Assembly: GCA_041665785.1 (NCBI GenBank)
Contig: JBAYIE010000016.1
Location: 27,595 to 91,594 of the forward strand
Direction: 5' to 3'
Origin: JBAYIE01 sp041665785
Lineage (GTDB): Bacteria; Bacteroidota; Bacteroidia; UKL13-3
Length of the DNA stretch: 64,000 bases
Under the pieces are notes generated by a model. It was not told the DNA's origin. It did no database searches and worked only from the letters and a program-made list of their open reading frames with translations. This document shows, one piece after another, positions 35,740-44,710 of the stretch. Numbering within the stretch: position 1 is the stretch's first letter; each line of letters starts with the position of its first letter. The translations under genes and the position numbers were made by a program.

Positions 35740-36357
35740 TCAGGAATTAGTTGCATGATGAGACACACTTAAGCGATGATTTTTACGAAGAGCCAACAGG
35801 CATGCATCCGCTTTTGAACGCCGGATACCAAATACAATAGAGAATTGTTCATTAAGTTCCTGATTCAGAATTTGTGCTTCAAATTGTTTCAATAACCGAA
35901 ACGCCTCGTGCTCATTTCCGAAAGCGCACTGCAAAACATACTGCTCCATAACAAATTGTTCATCAACCGCAGCATGGTTCAAAGCGTCGAGTGCTGCACC
36001 TTCGTAAGCAGCTATCAATCCTGGTACTCCCAACAATTTCCCCCCGAAATACCGAACCACAATAACAGCAGAATTGGTCAGGTTGCGCGACAGTATTGCC
36101 CGCAATAATGGTCTGCCTGCCGTGCCGGAAGGTTCCCTATCGTCGCTGAATTTTTGAATTTCTTTGCCTGCACCGAGAACATAAGCAAAACAATGGTGTA
36201 CGGCATCGAAGTGTTCTTTCTTTAGCCGCTGCAATTCCTCTTTCACTTCTGTTTCCGAATGAACCGGAAATGCAAATGCCAGAAACTTGCTTCCCCTATC
36301 TTTGAATTCTCCCTGTGCCGGTGCCTTCAAGGTATGAAACAGATCTGTAAACATCAT
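35740..36357 (-). CDS. YigZ/IMPACT family protein
   Basis: A 205-residue YigZ-type protein with the UPF0029 N-terminal domain: FKDRGSKFLAFAFPV, HHCFAYVLG, FSDDREPSGTAGRPLL and VVRYFGGKLLGVPGLIAAY are the family hallmarks. The eukaryotic relative IMPACT affects GCN2; the bacterial role is unknown. It lies 2 bases after ribD and 19 before the protease gene on the same strand. The family call is secure. Confidence 0.95.
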   Translation of the reverse strand: MMFTDLFHTLKAPAQGEFKDRGSKFLAFAFPVHSETEVKEELQRLKKEHFDAVHHCFAYVLGAGKEIQKFSDDREPSGTAGRPLLRAILSRNLTNSAVIVVRYFGGKLLGVPGLIAAYEGAALDALNHAAVDEQFVMEQYVLQCAFGNEHEAFRLLKQFEAQILNQELNEQFSIVFGIRRSKADACLLALRKNHRLSVSHHATNS

Positions 36358-36359
36358 CT

Positions 36360-37415
36360 TCAGTGTGCCTGAGGATTGACATACACACGCAATTGACTTG
36401 CATCTAATTCCGTCTGACTGATTGATTGACCGGCAACCTCTGGAGCTTTTACTCCTGCGTGTAAATACTTCGGGGTTGTAAATACCTGCATTTCGTCCCA
36501 GTAATTTTGCAAGATGAGATTGTTCAGCGTATATGCTCCTCCTTCAACGATCAACGATTGAATACCCGAATCGAATAATACCTGAAATATGTTTGGCCAA
36601 CTATTTTTTTGAAAATCCATTCGAACAAAACGAAGATTCTCTGTGTTTTCATCTTTCACTTCGTTGAATATGAGCGTTTGCTGTGACCTGTCGTAAATTT
36701 TAGCAGTTAACGGAATTCTCAACTGACGGTCGATCGCAATTCGCAAAGGGTTTCGTCCTTCCCATGCCCGCACGTTTAACGACGGATTATCTGAAATAAT
36801 CGTATTGGTGCCCACTAATATGGCATCTTCTATACTACGCCAGCGATGCACCAGTTTCTGTACAATAAAACCGGTAATGTGACGCTTTTCGTTAAATGCT
36901 TCTGCACTCATAGCAGATGCATCCGGAGCCAAAAAATGATCGGCTGATTCGGCCCATTTTAAGATGATATAAGGTCGCTTTTTTTGAACAAACGTAAAAA
37001 ACCGGCGGTTGAGCCAGTTGGTTTCCGATTCCATCAACCCTACCTGCACATCTATTCCGGCATTTCGTAATTGCACAATTCCCAGGCCCGAAACTTTCTC
37101 GTACGGATCAACTGATCCAATGACCACTCTGGGAATCTTGTGTTGAATGATCAAATCTGTGCATGGTGGTGTTTTGCCATGATGGCAGCAAGGTTCAAGC
37201 GTTACATACAATGTGGAATCCTTTAACAATGCTTTGTTTTTAACAGACCGGATGGCATTCACTTCAGCATGTGCTTCCCCAAATCGCTGATGAAATCCTT
37301 CTCCGATTATTTTCTCCTGATGCACAATCACGCAACCCACCAGTGGATTGGGAGAAACAAATCCGGCGCCGCGTTCTGCCAATTCGATACTTCGCAACAT
37401 AAAGTGTTCGTGCAT
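36360..37415 (-). CDS. ribD: Riboflavin biosynthesis protein RibD
   Basis: A bifunctional deaminase-reductase for the second and third steps of riboflavin synthesis. The 351-residue protein opens MHEHFMLRSIELAERG; the deaminase zinc site is HAEVNAI with LEPCCHHGKTPPC, and the reductase domain begins near residue 150 (RPYIILKWAESADH) with LIVEGGAYTLNNLI. The ATG at 37415 lies four bases after TATTTTCG, a one-mismatch -7 element. It is divergent from prmC, 39 bases apart. Confidence 0.96.
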   Translation of the reverse strand: MHEHFMLRSIELAERGAGFVSPNPLVGCVIVHQEKIIGEGFHQRFGEAHAEVNAIRSVKNKALLKDSTLYVTLEPCCHHGKTPPCTDLIIQHKIPRVVIGSVDPYEKVSGLGIVQLRNAGIDVQVGLMESETNWLNRRFFTFVQKKRPYIILKWAESADHFLAPDASAMSAEAFNEKRHITGFIVQKLVHRWRSIEDAILVGTNTIISDNPSLNVRAWEGRNPLRIAIDRQLRIPLTAKIYDRSQQTLIFNEVKDENTENLRFVRMDFQKNSWPNIFQVLFDSGIQSLIVEGGAYTLNNLILQNYWDEMQVFTTPKYLHAGVKAPEVAGQSISQTELDASQLRVYVNPQAH

Positions 37416-37454
37416 GCCACGAAAATACAAATTTTCGTATGTTGCACACTGTAC

Positions 37455-38321
37455 ATGAAAACTTATCCCTTTAACGATTACCAGCAACAATTCCTTCAGG
37501 AAATGCAAAAGCTCCACGATCCCGGAGAAGCATATGCAATCATGCGTTTGCTGTTCGAAGAAATTTTGGGGCAATCGTTTTCAGTACTCCGGTTGAAGAA
37601 TGAACCGCTAACCATTGCGCAATTGAACCAATTGGATAACTGTTTGTCGAGGCTGAAGAAATACGAACCGGTTCAATATGTGTTGGGTTATGCTGAATTT
37701 AAAGGTTTGCGTTTCACTGTAAATCCATCTGTCTTAATTCCGCGACCTGAAACCGAAGAGTTGGTTGACTGGATACTCGGACATGCACCGGCTTTAAGTA
37801 GAAATGACTTGCGTATTCTTGATATCGGGACCGGTAGCGGATGTATAGCGATAAGCCTGGCAAAAGGTTTTCCGGGTGCCACGGTTTTTGCCAGCGACAT
37901 CAATCCGGATGCTTTAAGTGTTGCCGGTTTAAATGCACAACAACAGCACATTTCTATTCAATTCATACAACACGACATATTAAGTTCAACACCTATACCG
38001 TTGTCGACTTCAGTAAATATGTTGGTATCAAATCCGCCTTATATCACCCGTGAAGAAGAATCGGAAATGTTGCCGCAGGTTTTAGAACATGAACCACACA
38101 GTGCATTGTTTGTTACCAATAACGATGCACTTCAATTTTATAAGGCCCTGATAAGGCATGCCGAAACTGCATTGATGAGTGGAGGCTTATGGGCAGTTGA
38201 AATCAATAAGCTTTATGCAATGGAAGTAATGGATCTGTTAACGCATGCGCACTATCAGGAAATTGAACTGCATACCGATATGAACGGCAATGCCCGATAT
38301 GTTACAGCAATAAAACGGTAG
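37455..38321 (+). CDS. prmC: Peptide chain release factor N5-glutamine methyltransferase
   Basis: PrmC (HemK) methylates the GGQ glutamine of release factors. The 288-residue protein has the N-terminal helical domain (YVLGYAEFKGLRF), SAM motif LDIGTGSGCIAISLA, and the catalytic NPPY in VSNPPYITREEES. PRPETEELVDWIL is a further family mark. The start at 37455 gives the usual length; the longer frame from 37269 runs antisense into ribD and is rejected. Confidence 0.96.
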   Translation: MKTYPFNDYQQQFLQEMQKLHDPGEAYAIMRLLFEEILGQSFSVLRLKNEPLTIAQLNQLDNCLSRLKKYEPVQYVLGYAEFKGLRFTVNPSVLIPRPETEELVDWILGHAPALSRNDLRILDIGTGSGCIAISLAKGFPGATVFASDINPDALSVAGLNAQQQHISIQFIQHDILSSTPIPLSTSVNMLVSNPPYITREEESEMLPQVLEHEPHSALFVTNNDALQFYKALIRHAETALMSGGLWAVEINKLYAMEVMDLLTHAHYQEIELHTDMNGNARYVTAIKR

Positions 38322-38330
38322 TAGAGTAAA

Positions 38331-39767
38331 CTAAACGAGATTGATCTTGATACGTTTGCCGATTTCTTCGATATCGCTTTTAAATTTCTTATCGGTTTCC
38401 ATCAGATCATTAACAGTCTGGCAAGCATGAATTACTGTAGAGTGATCGCGGCCTCCGAAATGCATACCAATAGTTTTCAAGGATGATTTGGTCAGATCCT
38501 TGGCATAATACATGGAAATCTGGCGTGCCTGAACGATTTCGCGTTTACGTGTCTTTGATTTTACCAAATCAACCGGGATGGTAAAGTAATCACAAACCAG
38601 TTTTTGAATAAACTCGATAGATATTTCGCGTGAAGAATTCTTTACAAAATTCTTGAGAATTTGTTTGGCCAGATCCAGGGTAACTTCCTTTTTATTGAGC
38701 GATGACTGAGCCAGCAATGAAACCAGCGCGCCTTGCAACTCGCGGATATTGGTATTGATATTGTGTGCAACATACTCTACCACATCGCGGTTGAGGCTAA
38801 TGCCATCAGCATACATCATGTGTTCAAGAATTGCCAGCCGAGTTTCGAAATCGGGAGTTTGGAGATCGCAGGAGAGACCCCATTTGAAGCGCGACAATAA
38901 GCGTTCGTCCATACCCTTCAGATCTTTAGGGGCACGATCCGATGTTAAAATGATTTGCTTACCTAACTGATGCAGGTGATTGAATATGGTGAAGAAAATT
39001 TCCTGCGTACGTTGTTTGTTTTCGAGAAACTGAATATCATCTACAATCAATACGTCTACGTTCAGGTAAAAGTTGAGAAAATCCTGACCGGAGTTGTTGC
39101 GTAAAGAATCTACGAACTGGTTACAGAATTTTTCAACGGGTACATATAAGAGTATTTTGTTTTTGTTTTGAATTTTGATTTGATTACCGATTGCCTGAAC
39201 CAGGTGTGTTTTACCCAAACCGGTTTCGCTAAAAATCATGAGCGGGTTAAATGCTGTTCCACCGGGTTTGTTGGCCACAGCGTATCCTGCCGAACGGGCC
39301 AGCTTATTGCAATCGCCTTCAATAAAATTATCGAACGTTAAATTTGGATTCAGGTTTGAATCAATATTAACTTTCTTCAGTCCGGGAATGATAAACGGGT
39401 TTTTGATATTGCTGCTCAGGTTGAGCGGCATGTTGATATTTTGAGTATCGGCTTTGGAAGAACTGCTTCCGGGAATATTCACCACATAAGGATTAGAACT
39501 GCTGCTGCTGTTCTCTATGATTATATTGTATTCCAAACGTGAACCTAAACCCAGTTCGGCCTTCAATGCTTTTTTCAGCAGCGTAACATAATGTTCTTCC
39601 AACCACTCGTAAAAGAACTGACTTGGAACCTGAATGGTCAGTACCTTATTTTCGAGCTTCACCGGCTTGATCGGATCAAACCAGGTTTTGAAGCTTTGCG
39701 GAGAAACATTATCCTGAATTAATTTTAAACAATTACTCCAAATACTTTCTGCTGATTTTTCACTCAT
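38331..39767 (-). CDS. dnaA: Chromosomal replication initiator DnaA
   Basis: DnaA binds the origin and opens it. The 478-residue protein has domain I (WSNCLKLIQDNVSPQSFKTW), a Ser-rich linker, Walker A SETGLGKTHLVQAIGNQ, Walker B DVLIVDDIQF, and the C-terminal DNA-binding domain with the signature FGGRDHSTVIHACQ. The 194 bases upstream contain DnaA-box-like nonamers. No dnaN lies next to it, as is usual in Bacteroidota. The call is secure. Confidence 0.98.
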   Translation of the reverse strand: MSEKSAESIWSNCLKLIQDNVSPQSFKTWFDPIKPVKLENKVLTIQVPSQFFYEWLEEHYVTLLKKALKAELGLGSRLEYNIIIENSSSSSNPYVVNIPGSSSSKADTQNINMPLNLSSNIKNPFIIPGLKKVNIDSNLNPNLTFDNFIEGDCNKLARSAGYAVANKPGGTAFNPLMIFSETGLGKTHLVQAIGNQIKIQNKNKILLYVPVEKFCNQFVDSLRNNSGQDFLNFYLNVDVLIVDDIQFLENKQRTQEIFFTIFNHLHQLGKQIILTSDRAPKDLKGMDERLLSRFKWGLSCDLQTPDFETRLAILEHMMYADGISLNRDVVEYVAHNINTNIRELQGALVSLLAQSSLNKKEVTLDLAKQILKNFVKNSSREISIEFIQKLVCDYFTIPVDLVKSKTRKREIVQARQISMYYAKDLTKSSLKTIGMHFGGRDHSTVIHACQTVNDLMETDKKFKSDIEEIGKRIKINLV

Positions 39768-39961
39768 AATTACAATACCTTTTCGTTGGGAAAGGTGATT
39801 AAATAATTGTGAATAAAAAAATTTTTTATGGGGAATTTTTCACTTTTAATCTTTCAAAATTTCCAACCCGCTATAATTCAAAAGAATTTCAAAAAATAGG
39901 TAGTCGCTTGTATCCACAAACAAAAAATATTTATGTGGGTAACTTGACTTTTTGAATAGGA
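39768..39961. promoter_or_regulatory. AT-rich dnaA upstream region with DnaA-box-like sites
   Basis: Three near-matches (one mismatch each) to the DnaA box TTATCCACA lie here: TGTGAATAA at 39808-39816, GTATCCACA at 39910-39918 and TGTGGGTAA at 39934-39942. A fourth, TTGTCCACA at 39972-39980, is inside the next gene. The region is strongly AT-rich. It could be part of oriC or a DnaA autoregulation site. Confidence 0.45.
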
Positions 39962-40945
39962 TTACAATTGGTTGTCCACACCTACCCCATCCACTGTCTT
40001 CACTGTTTTGTTCAACTCATATACCTGCGAAGATAGCTGTGAAACCTTGTCATCAAAGGGATTGAAGACATAGTCGATCCGGCCGAGCCGTACACCTGCC
40101 CAACCTACCTGATTAATCCAGACATCCTGCCCCAGGGTATTCTTTTCCAAAACAGGCTCTGATAAAAAGGTATGTGTGTGACCACCAAGGATTAAATCGA
40201 TGTGCCGGGTCTTTTGTGCCAAAATCACATCACTGACTTTGTTGTTTTTGTATTCGTATCCCAGGTGCGAAAGACAAATGATGAGGTCGCAGTGATGTTT
40301 AAATTTTAGCCGCTCAGCTATCGTATTTGCAACCGGTATGGGATCCCAATACCGGATGTTTCCAAATAAGCGGTCGGGAACCAGACCACTTAATTCTATA
40401 CCCAACCCAAATACCCCAATTTTAATCCCTCCTTTTTTAAAAATACGATAGGGTTTAATGTTATCTTTTAAGGCCGAATTGTTAAAATCATAGTTGGAAC
40501 ACACAAAGTCGAATGTGGCATGAGGGAGTTGTTTTATAATGCCATCAATACCATTATCGAAATCGTGGTTCCCCAATGTTACGCAATCATACTGCATCTG
40601 GCTCATCAGTTTGTATTCCAGTTCTCCGTTGAAATAATTGAAATAAGCCGTCCCCTGAAAAATGTCTCCTGCATCCAGCAACAATACATGTTCTTCCTGT
40701 GAACGGATGTGGCGTATCCATTCAGCCCGCAGCGCTGCACCTCCCATTCCCGAAAGCGACCCGCCATCAGCAGGAAATGGTTCAATTCTGCTATGCCAGT
40801 CGTTGGTATGTAAAATGGTAAGTCGTGTTTCGGCAGCCTTTGCCAATGCGCCGAAAGGGGAAGTCGACAAATATGCACCGCCACTCAGGGTTCCTGCAGT
40901 CCGAATAAATTGTTTACGGTTGAAAATTATCTTCTCCATACTCAT
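39962..40945 (-). CDS. 5'-nucleotidase, metallophosphatase half
   Basis: A 327-residue exported metallophosphatase of the UshA/CpdB type without the C-terminal domain. The metal motifs are LHTNDWHSRIEPF, LLDAGDIFQGT, TLGNHDFDNGID, SHLGYE and LGGHTHTF. The N-terminus (RKQFIRTAGTLSGGAYLS) resembles a twin-arginine-like signal without a second Arg. It follows the C-terminal-domain gene by 5 bases on the same strand; together they make up one split 5'-nucleotidase. It acts on nucleotides in the periplasm or at the surface. Confidence 0.9.
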   Translation of the reverse strand: MSMEKIIFNRKQFIRTAGTLSGGAYLSTSPFGALAKAAETRLTILHTNDWHSRIEPFPADGGSLSGMGGAALRAEWIRHIRSQEEHVLLLDAGDIFQGTAYFNYFNGELEYKLMSQMQYDCVTLGNHDFDNGIDGIIKQLPHATFDFVCSNYDFNNSALKDNIKPYRIFKKGGIKIGVFGLGIELSGLVPDRLFGNIRYWDPIPVANTIAERLKFKHHCDLIICLSHLGYEYKNNKVSDVILAQKTRHIDLILGGHTHTFLSEPVLEKNTLGQDVWINQVGWAGVRLGRIDYVFNPFDDKVSQLSSQVYELNKTVKTVDGVGVDNQL

Positions 40946-40950
40946 TATGC

Positions 40951-41694
40951 TTATCGTATCCGGCCTTGCAAACTCAGATTGAGCGGTGAGTGCAATTTAA
41001 TATAATCGGTAATAGCATCTCTTACCTTATAATGCAAATCCTTGCGGTGAATGGCTTCTTTTAAACAGGAAGCATTGTCGCCACCATTGGCCAGGTAATC
41101 ACTGGTAACCAATTGGTAGGTTGCTGCACTATCCAAGGCCACCTGCCCAATTTGAATTTCTATTGCATCCTGGTCCTTAATCCGAAAAGCTGCTCCACTC
41201 ACAGGCCACCCTCCATTCAATGCCATTATATGAAAAAGCTCTTTCAAGGTACTGCCTTTAACTGTAAGCAATACCAGCTCATTTTCAAAAGGCATCAGTT
41301 CAAACACTTTGCCGGTAGTAATATCGCCTTTGCCAATGGAAGGAATGCGCAACCCGCCATAATTCAACACACATAAATCTATACGCTGATAAGCTAATTG
41401 TTCCGCTTTCTCTTTTACTGCGTCAGCTGCCAGATTACATAGTGTTCCTTCGGGTTTCTGACGAAGCAGAATAACTTCTGTACTACCAATTACCAATTGA
41501 GTTTCAGTATCTACTTTCTTTTTATACGGTTCAATTAATTGCCGGGCGGCATCGTATCCGGCTCCCTGCAACCAACCTGAATCGGGCTGAATCGAAATAT
41601 TTCTATGTTCTTTTTTTTCTGCACGATAGACCGTGCCGCATGACGGTCCTGTTAAAATTAAAAATATCAGTATGCAAGGCAAAACTCGATTCAT
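40951..41694 (-). CDS. 5'-nucleotidase C-terminal domain lipoprotein
   Basis: A 247-residue lipoprotein (lipobox near LTGPSC) that contains only the C-terminal substrate-binding domain of 5'-nucleotidases: LCNLAADAVKEKAEQL, DLCVLNYGGLRI, GDITTGKVFELMPFENELVLLTVKG and TSDYLANGGDNASCL. In UshA this domain is fused to the metallophosphatase part, which here is the next gene. A one-mismatch -7 element (TACATTCG) ends four bases before the ATG. The two proteins presumably associate in the envelope. Confidence 0.9.
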   Translation of the reverse strand: MNRVLPCILIFLILTGPSCGTVYRAEKKEHRNISIQPDSGWLQGAGYDAARQLIEPYKKKVDTETQLVIGSTEVILLRQKPEGTLCNLAADAVKEKAEQLAYQRIDLCVLNYGGLRIPSIGKGDITTGKVFELMPFENELVLLTVKGSTLKELFHIMALNGGWPVSGAAFRIKDQDAIEIQIGQVALDSAATYQLVTSDYLANGGDNASCLKEAIHRKDLHYKVRDAITDYIKLHSPLNLSLQGRIR

Positions 41695-41719
41695 ATACCG
41701 AATGTATGCAGAAGAATGA

Positions 41720-41992
41720 CTATTTGGAATTATGTGCCATCAAACCCTCTTTGGTGGCCATGTACGAAAATGCATTGAGGTCGTCGCGGTCGTACATAAA
41801 ACTGCTTACATAATCCGACTTTTCTTCGTCCCATCGCATAGGAACGATTAACTTTTTGTGAAGGAGTTGCTCGATTACATCGCTTACAATAGCTGGTTTC
41901 TCACCACATTCGGCCACAATGTGGTCAAATGGTTCAACAAAATAGAGCGAATCTAAAATACGATATTCCAGTTCTGTGAGTTCCTGATTCAT
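41720..41992 (-). CDS. Small winged-helix-like protein
   Basis: A 90-residue protein with the pattern of a winged helix-turn-helix: LTELEYRILDSLYFVEPFDHIV, AIVSDVIEQLLHKKLIVPMRWDE, then FMYDRDDLNAFSYMATKEGLMAHN. It may be a DNA-binding or protein-binding adaptor; I know no function for it. It lies 6 bases after the glycosyltransferase gene on the same strand, so it is probably the last gene of that operon. Confidence 0.7.
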   Translation of the reverse strand: MNQELTELEYRILDSLYFVEPFDHIVAECGEKPAIVSDVIEQLLHKKLIVPMRWDEEKSDYVSSFMYDRDDLNAFSYMATKEGLMAHNSK

Positions 41993-41998
41993 CTTTGT

Positions 41999-43123
41999 TT
42001 ATTTACTAAATTCACGACCCTTCCAGGTAAATCGGCCAATATTGGCCCATAAGCCAATGATCAATATATAAAGTACATGGATAACTTCCAGCAAAGGTAA
42101 TAAAATGAAGTAACGCTTCTTTTCAAAAAAATGTAAAATCAAAAGCATGAAAACACCTTCAACCAACAATTTAACACAAAGCATTCCTATTCCCTGCATG
42201 GGTTGAATAAACAACTGGATCAGGATAAATAAATTCATAAAATAGATAAAGGATTGAACAGCTATAACCGATTTATCGGGGTAATGCTTGGTTTTTGAAA
42301 CCCAGCGCCGGCGTTGTTGCGCGAATTGCTTCAGCGAAACATTGGCCTCAGTTGTAACAATAGCCTCTTTGCATTTCATGAAATGAATTCCATTTCGATT
42401 ATGCTTAAAAAACTTATACATCAGAAAAGTATCATCGCCACTGGCAATCCCCGAATTATTGACATACCCATTCACTTCCCTGAAAATGGATTTGCTAAAA
42501 ATCAGGTTTGACGCACTGCACATATTCGGTTGTTTCCATGCCATGGCAGCTGCACCAATTCCTACCAATCCCGCAAACTCTATGGCTTGTAATCTGGAAA
42601 ACAAATTGACTGCAGTAAATTCTACCGGTGCGTAAATCATATCGGGATGATGCTGATTTATAAACACATCAATGGAAGCCAGCCAATCCGGACCGCGTGT
42701 ACAATCGGCATCTGTGAGAATGATCCAATCAAACTCTGCCTGTTCAATTCCTCTTGATATTGCGGCTTTCTTGGTGAACTGGCCTTTTCCGGATTCATCC
42801 AATTGAATCAGTCGTATTCTGATGTCTGTACCTGGAGCAAATTGCTTAACCTGTGCTGTGGTATGATCATCTGAAAAATCATCTATTACCAAAATCTCAA
42901 ACAAGTTTTTTGGATAGTGCTGTTTGATGATATGCGACAGACACGATTGAATGGTTTGTGCTTCATTTCGTACCGGTATTATTATAGTAAAAGTATTTTT
43001 CGGATTCTGATACTTACGATCCATTTTAAAAATCCTGATCATTAACCATCCTGTCAGATAATAAAGGATCAGCAACAAATAAGCTCCCAACATTCCCCAG
43101 GTTATGGCAGTGAAGAGTCCCAT
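41999..43123 (-). CDS. Membrane glycosyltransferase, family 2
   Basis: A 374-residue processive-type GT-A glycosyltransferase with an N-terminal membrane segment and three at the C-terminus. Motifs: FTIIIPVRNEAQTI, VIDDFSDDHT, LTDADC (DxD-like), and QQRRRWVSK (Q-x-x-R-W type). These fit cell-wall or exopolysaccharide synthesis at the inner membrane. Start 43123 overlaps the flippase-like stop by one base (TAATG), so the two are translationally coupled. A longer frame to 43255 lies inside that gene and is rejected. The sugar is unknown. Confidence 0.9.
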   Translation of the reverse strand: MGLFTAITWGMLGAYLLLILYYLTGWLMIRIFKMDRKYQNPKNTFTIIIPVRNEAQTIQSCLSHIIKQHYPKNLFEILVIDDFSDDHTTAQVKQFAPGTDIRIRLIQLDESGKGQFTKKAAISRGIEQAEFDWIILTDADCTRGPDWLASIDVFINQHHPDMIYAPVEFTAVNLFSRLQAIEFAGLVGIGAAAMAWKQPNMCSASNLIFSKSIFREVNGYVNNSGIASGDDTFLMYKFFKHNRNGIHFMKCKEAIVTTEANVSLKQFAQQRRRWVSKTKHYPDKSVIAVQSFIYFMNLFILIQLFIQPMQGIGMLCVKLLVEGVFMLLILHFFEKKRYFILLPLLEVIHVLYILIIGLWANIGRFTWKGREFSK

Positions 43124-44154
43124 TAAGCCTCCGGTTTCCAACGCAGTAAATAATATAAACCCAACATTCCGGGAGCAAAAATATTGATGACCCAAATGGA
43201 ATACGTCATTAATAAGACTGAATCGGGCTGATTGGTAAATGCACCAAAAAACCATAACGCACTCGCTCCCCGGATTCCGAGATCGAGCAAGATGAAAGAT
43301 GGCACAAGGGTTTGCACCAGTAATGTAGCATTGACACAGGCAAATACTTCGCGGGTTGAAACATCAATGTCAAAAAAGTGAACCAACAAAATAAACTCTA
43401 TATTGACTACAGTCCATCGCAAGAAAGCCATGATTAATATTTCCAGCAATTCACCGCGGGAATAACCGTAAAATACTTCCAGGTAGCGTTTGAACCGGCT
43501 TTTCTGAATCCAGGGTTGAAGCTGTTTGAGATTCAGGTATGCATATATCGACAAAGCGACCAGGATTAGCAATGCTATATAATAAAGGGTGATCTGCTCA
43601 GCCCGAATTATATTTTGCTCCCCTGCAAACCAGATATACGACATCAATCCGAAAGCAACTGTAATCAATACTTGTGCAGTATGACCAATTACTGTAACCA
43701 AGGCTCCATTCAGCTTTCCCATTTTTCGGATATACAGCACACGACCTGCAAAATCGCCGATCTGATTGGGTGTAATAATACTTAATGTCATTCCAGCACA
43801 CACTGCTTTTATGGCTTGTTTAAAAGAAACCGACTCAAACCGATTCACGAGCAATCTCCACTTTGAGCTTTCAAGCATGATATTGACTGCAGCCAGCACA
43901 AAAGCAACAAGGAGAATATTAACATCGCTGTTTTTGAGCTGAAAATCGAAGGTATGCACCAATTGATTGAGGTGATAAGCATGTACGAGTTTATAATACA
44001 AAAAACCAAACGTTACTGCGACCAATATCAACTTAACAATGTTGAGAATTTTATGGATGGTTTTCGGATTGCTTATCACAGTTTGCTTTAACTTCCCGAA
44101 CGAAAATAATCCATCATCGCGATAAAACACAATGGGAGCACTCAACGACCTCAA
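43123..44154 (-). CDS. Flippase-like / LPG-synthase-type (UPF0104) membrane protein
   Basis: A 343-residue protein with about eight membrane segments of the lysylphosphatidylglycerol-synthase TM (UPF0104) family. Family marks are SSKWRLLVNRFESVSFKQAIKAVCAGMTLSIITPNQIGDFAGRVLYIRK (given in part) and FILLDLGIRGASALWFF. Such proteins are often found with glycosyltransferases and are proposed to move lipid-linked sugars. The ATG at 44154 overlaps the divergent ruvC start by 23 bases; a GTG at 44079 would avoid this. Confidence 0.85.
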   Translation of the reverse strand: MRSLSAPIVFYRDDGLFSFGKLKQTVISNPKTIHKILNIVKLILVAVTFGFLYYKLVHAYHLNQLVHTFDFQLKNSDVNILLVAFVLAAVNIMLESSKWRLLVNRFESVSFKQAIKAVCAGMTLSIITPNQIGDFAGRVLYIRKMGKLNGALVTVIGHTAQVLITVAFGLMSYIWFAGEQNIIRAEQITLYYIALLILVALSIYAYLNLKQLQPWIQKSRFKRYLEVFYGYSRGELLEILIMAFLRWTVVNIEFILLVHFFDIDVSTREVFACVNATLLVQTLVPSFILLDLGIRGASALWFFGAFTNQPDSVLLMTYSIWVINIFAPGMLGLYYLLRWKPEA

Positions 44155-44710
44155 GAACTACGACTTGATTATTCTGGGAATAGATCCCGGGACGGTTGTG
44201 ATGGGTTATGGACTGATCGGGATTTTAAACAAGCAGGTACATGTAATCGGATTAGGTGTTGTAAAGTTAGATAAGCTGGAAGATCATGCCTTGCGACTTA
44301 AACGAATTTTTGAACGGACCGTTTCGCTGATTGAGCAATACCATCCCGATGAGCTGGCGATTGAAGCACCTTTTTTCGGAAAGAATGTTCAATCCATGTT
44401 AAAACTCGGACGTGCACAGGGTGTTGCCATTGCTGCAGCTATTACGCACGAAATGGTGGTACACGAATATTCTCCGAAAAAAATTAAACAGGCCATTACC
44501 GGAAACGGGAATGCGAGTAAAGAACAGGTGGCTGCTATGCTCCAGAACATATTGAAATATAAAGAAGGATCTGATTTTCTGGATGCCACCGATGGGCTCG
44601 CTGCAGCTTATTGCCATTACCTGCAAAACAATATGCCGCAATCAAAGGGTACTAAATACTCAGGCTGGGGTGCATTTGCCAAAGCCAATCCGGAGAAACT
44701 GAAGAAATAG
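44132..44710 (+). CDS. ruvC: Crossover junction endodeoxyribonuclease RuvC
   Basis: RuvC resolves Holliday junctions. The 192-residue protein has the acidic residues in ILGIDPGTVVMGYG, LAIEAPFFGKN and DATDGLAAAYCH, the expected layout for the family. The N-terminal MGALNDLKNYD precedes the first strand; a slightly later start is possible. Its start region overlaps that of the opposite-strand flippase-like gene. ruvA and ruvB are not in the window. The call is secure. Confidence 0.95.
   Translation: MGALNDLKNYDLIILGIDPGTVVMGYGLIGILNKQVHVIGLGVVKLDKLEDHALRLKRIFERTVSLIEQYHPDELAIEAPFFGKNVQSMLKLGRAQGVAIAAAITHEMVVHEYSPKKIKQAITGNGNASKEQVAAMLQNILKYKEGSDFLDATDGLAAAYCHYLQNNMPQSKGTKYSGWGAFAKANPEKLKK

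Noticed and set aside
37269..37454. Extended N-terminus of PrmC
   Set aside because: It would run antisense inside ribD; the ATG at 37455 gives the standard length.
43124..43255. Longer start for the family 2 glycosyltransferase
   Set aside because: It lies wholly inside the flippase-like gene; the TAATG junction at 43123 explains the start better.
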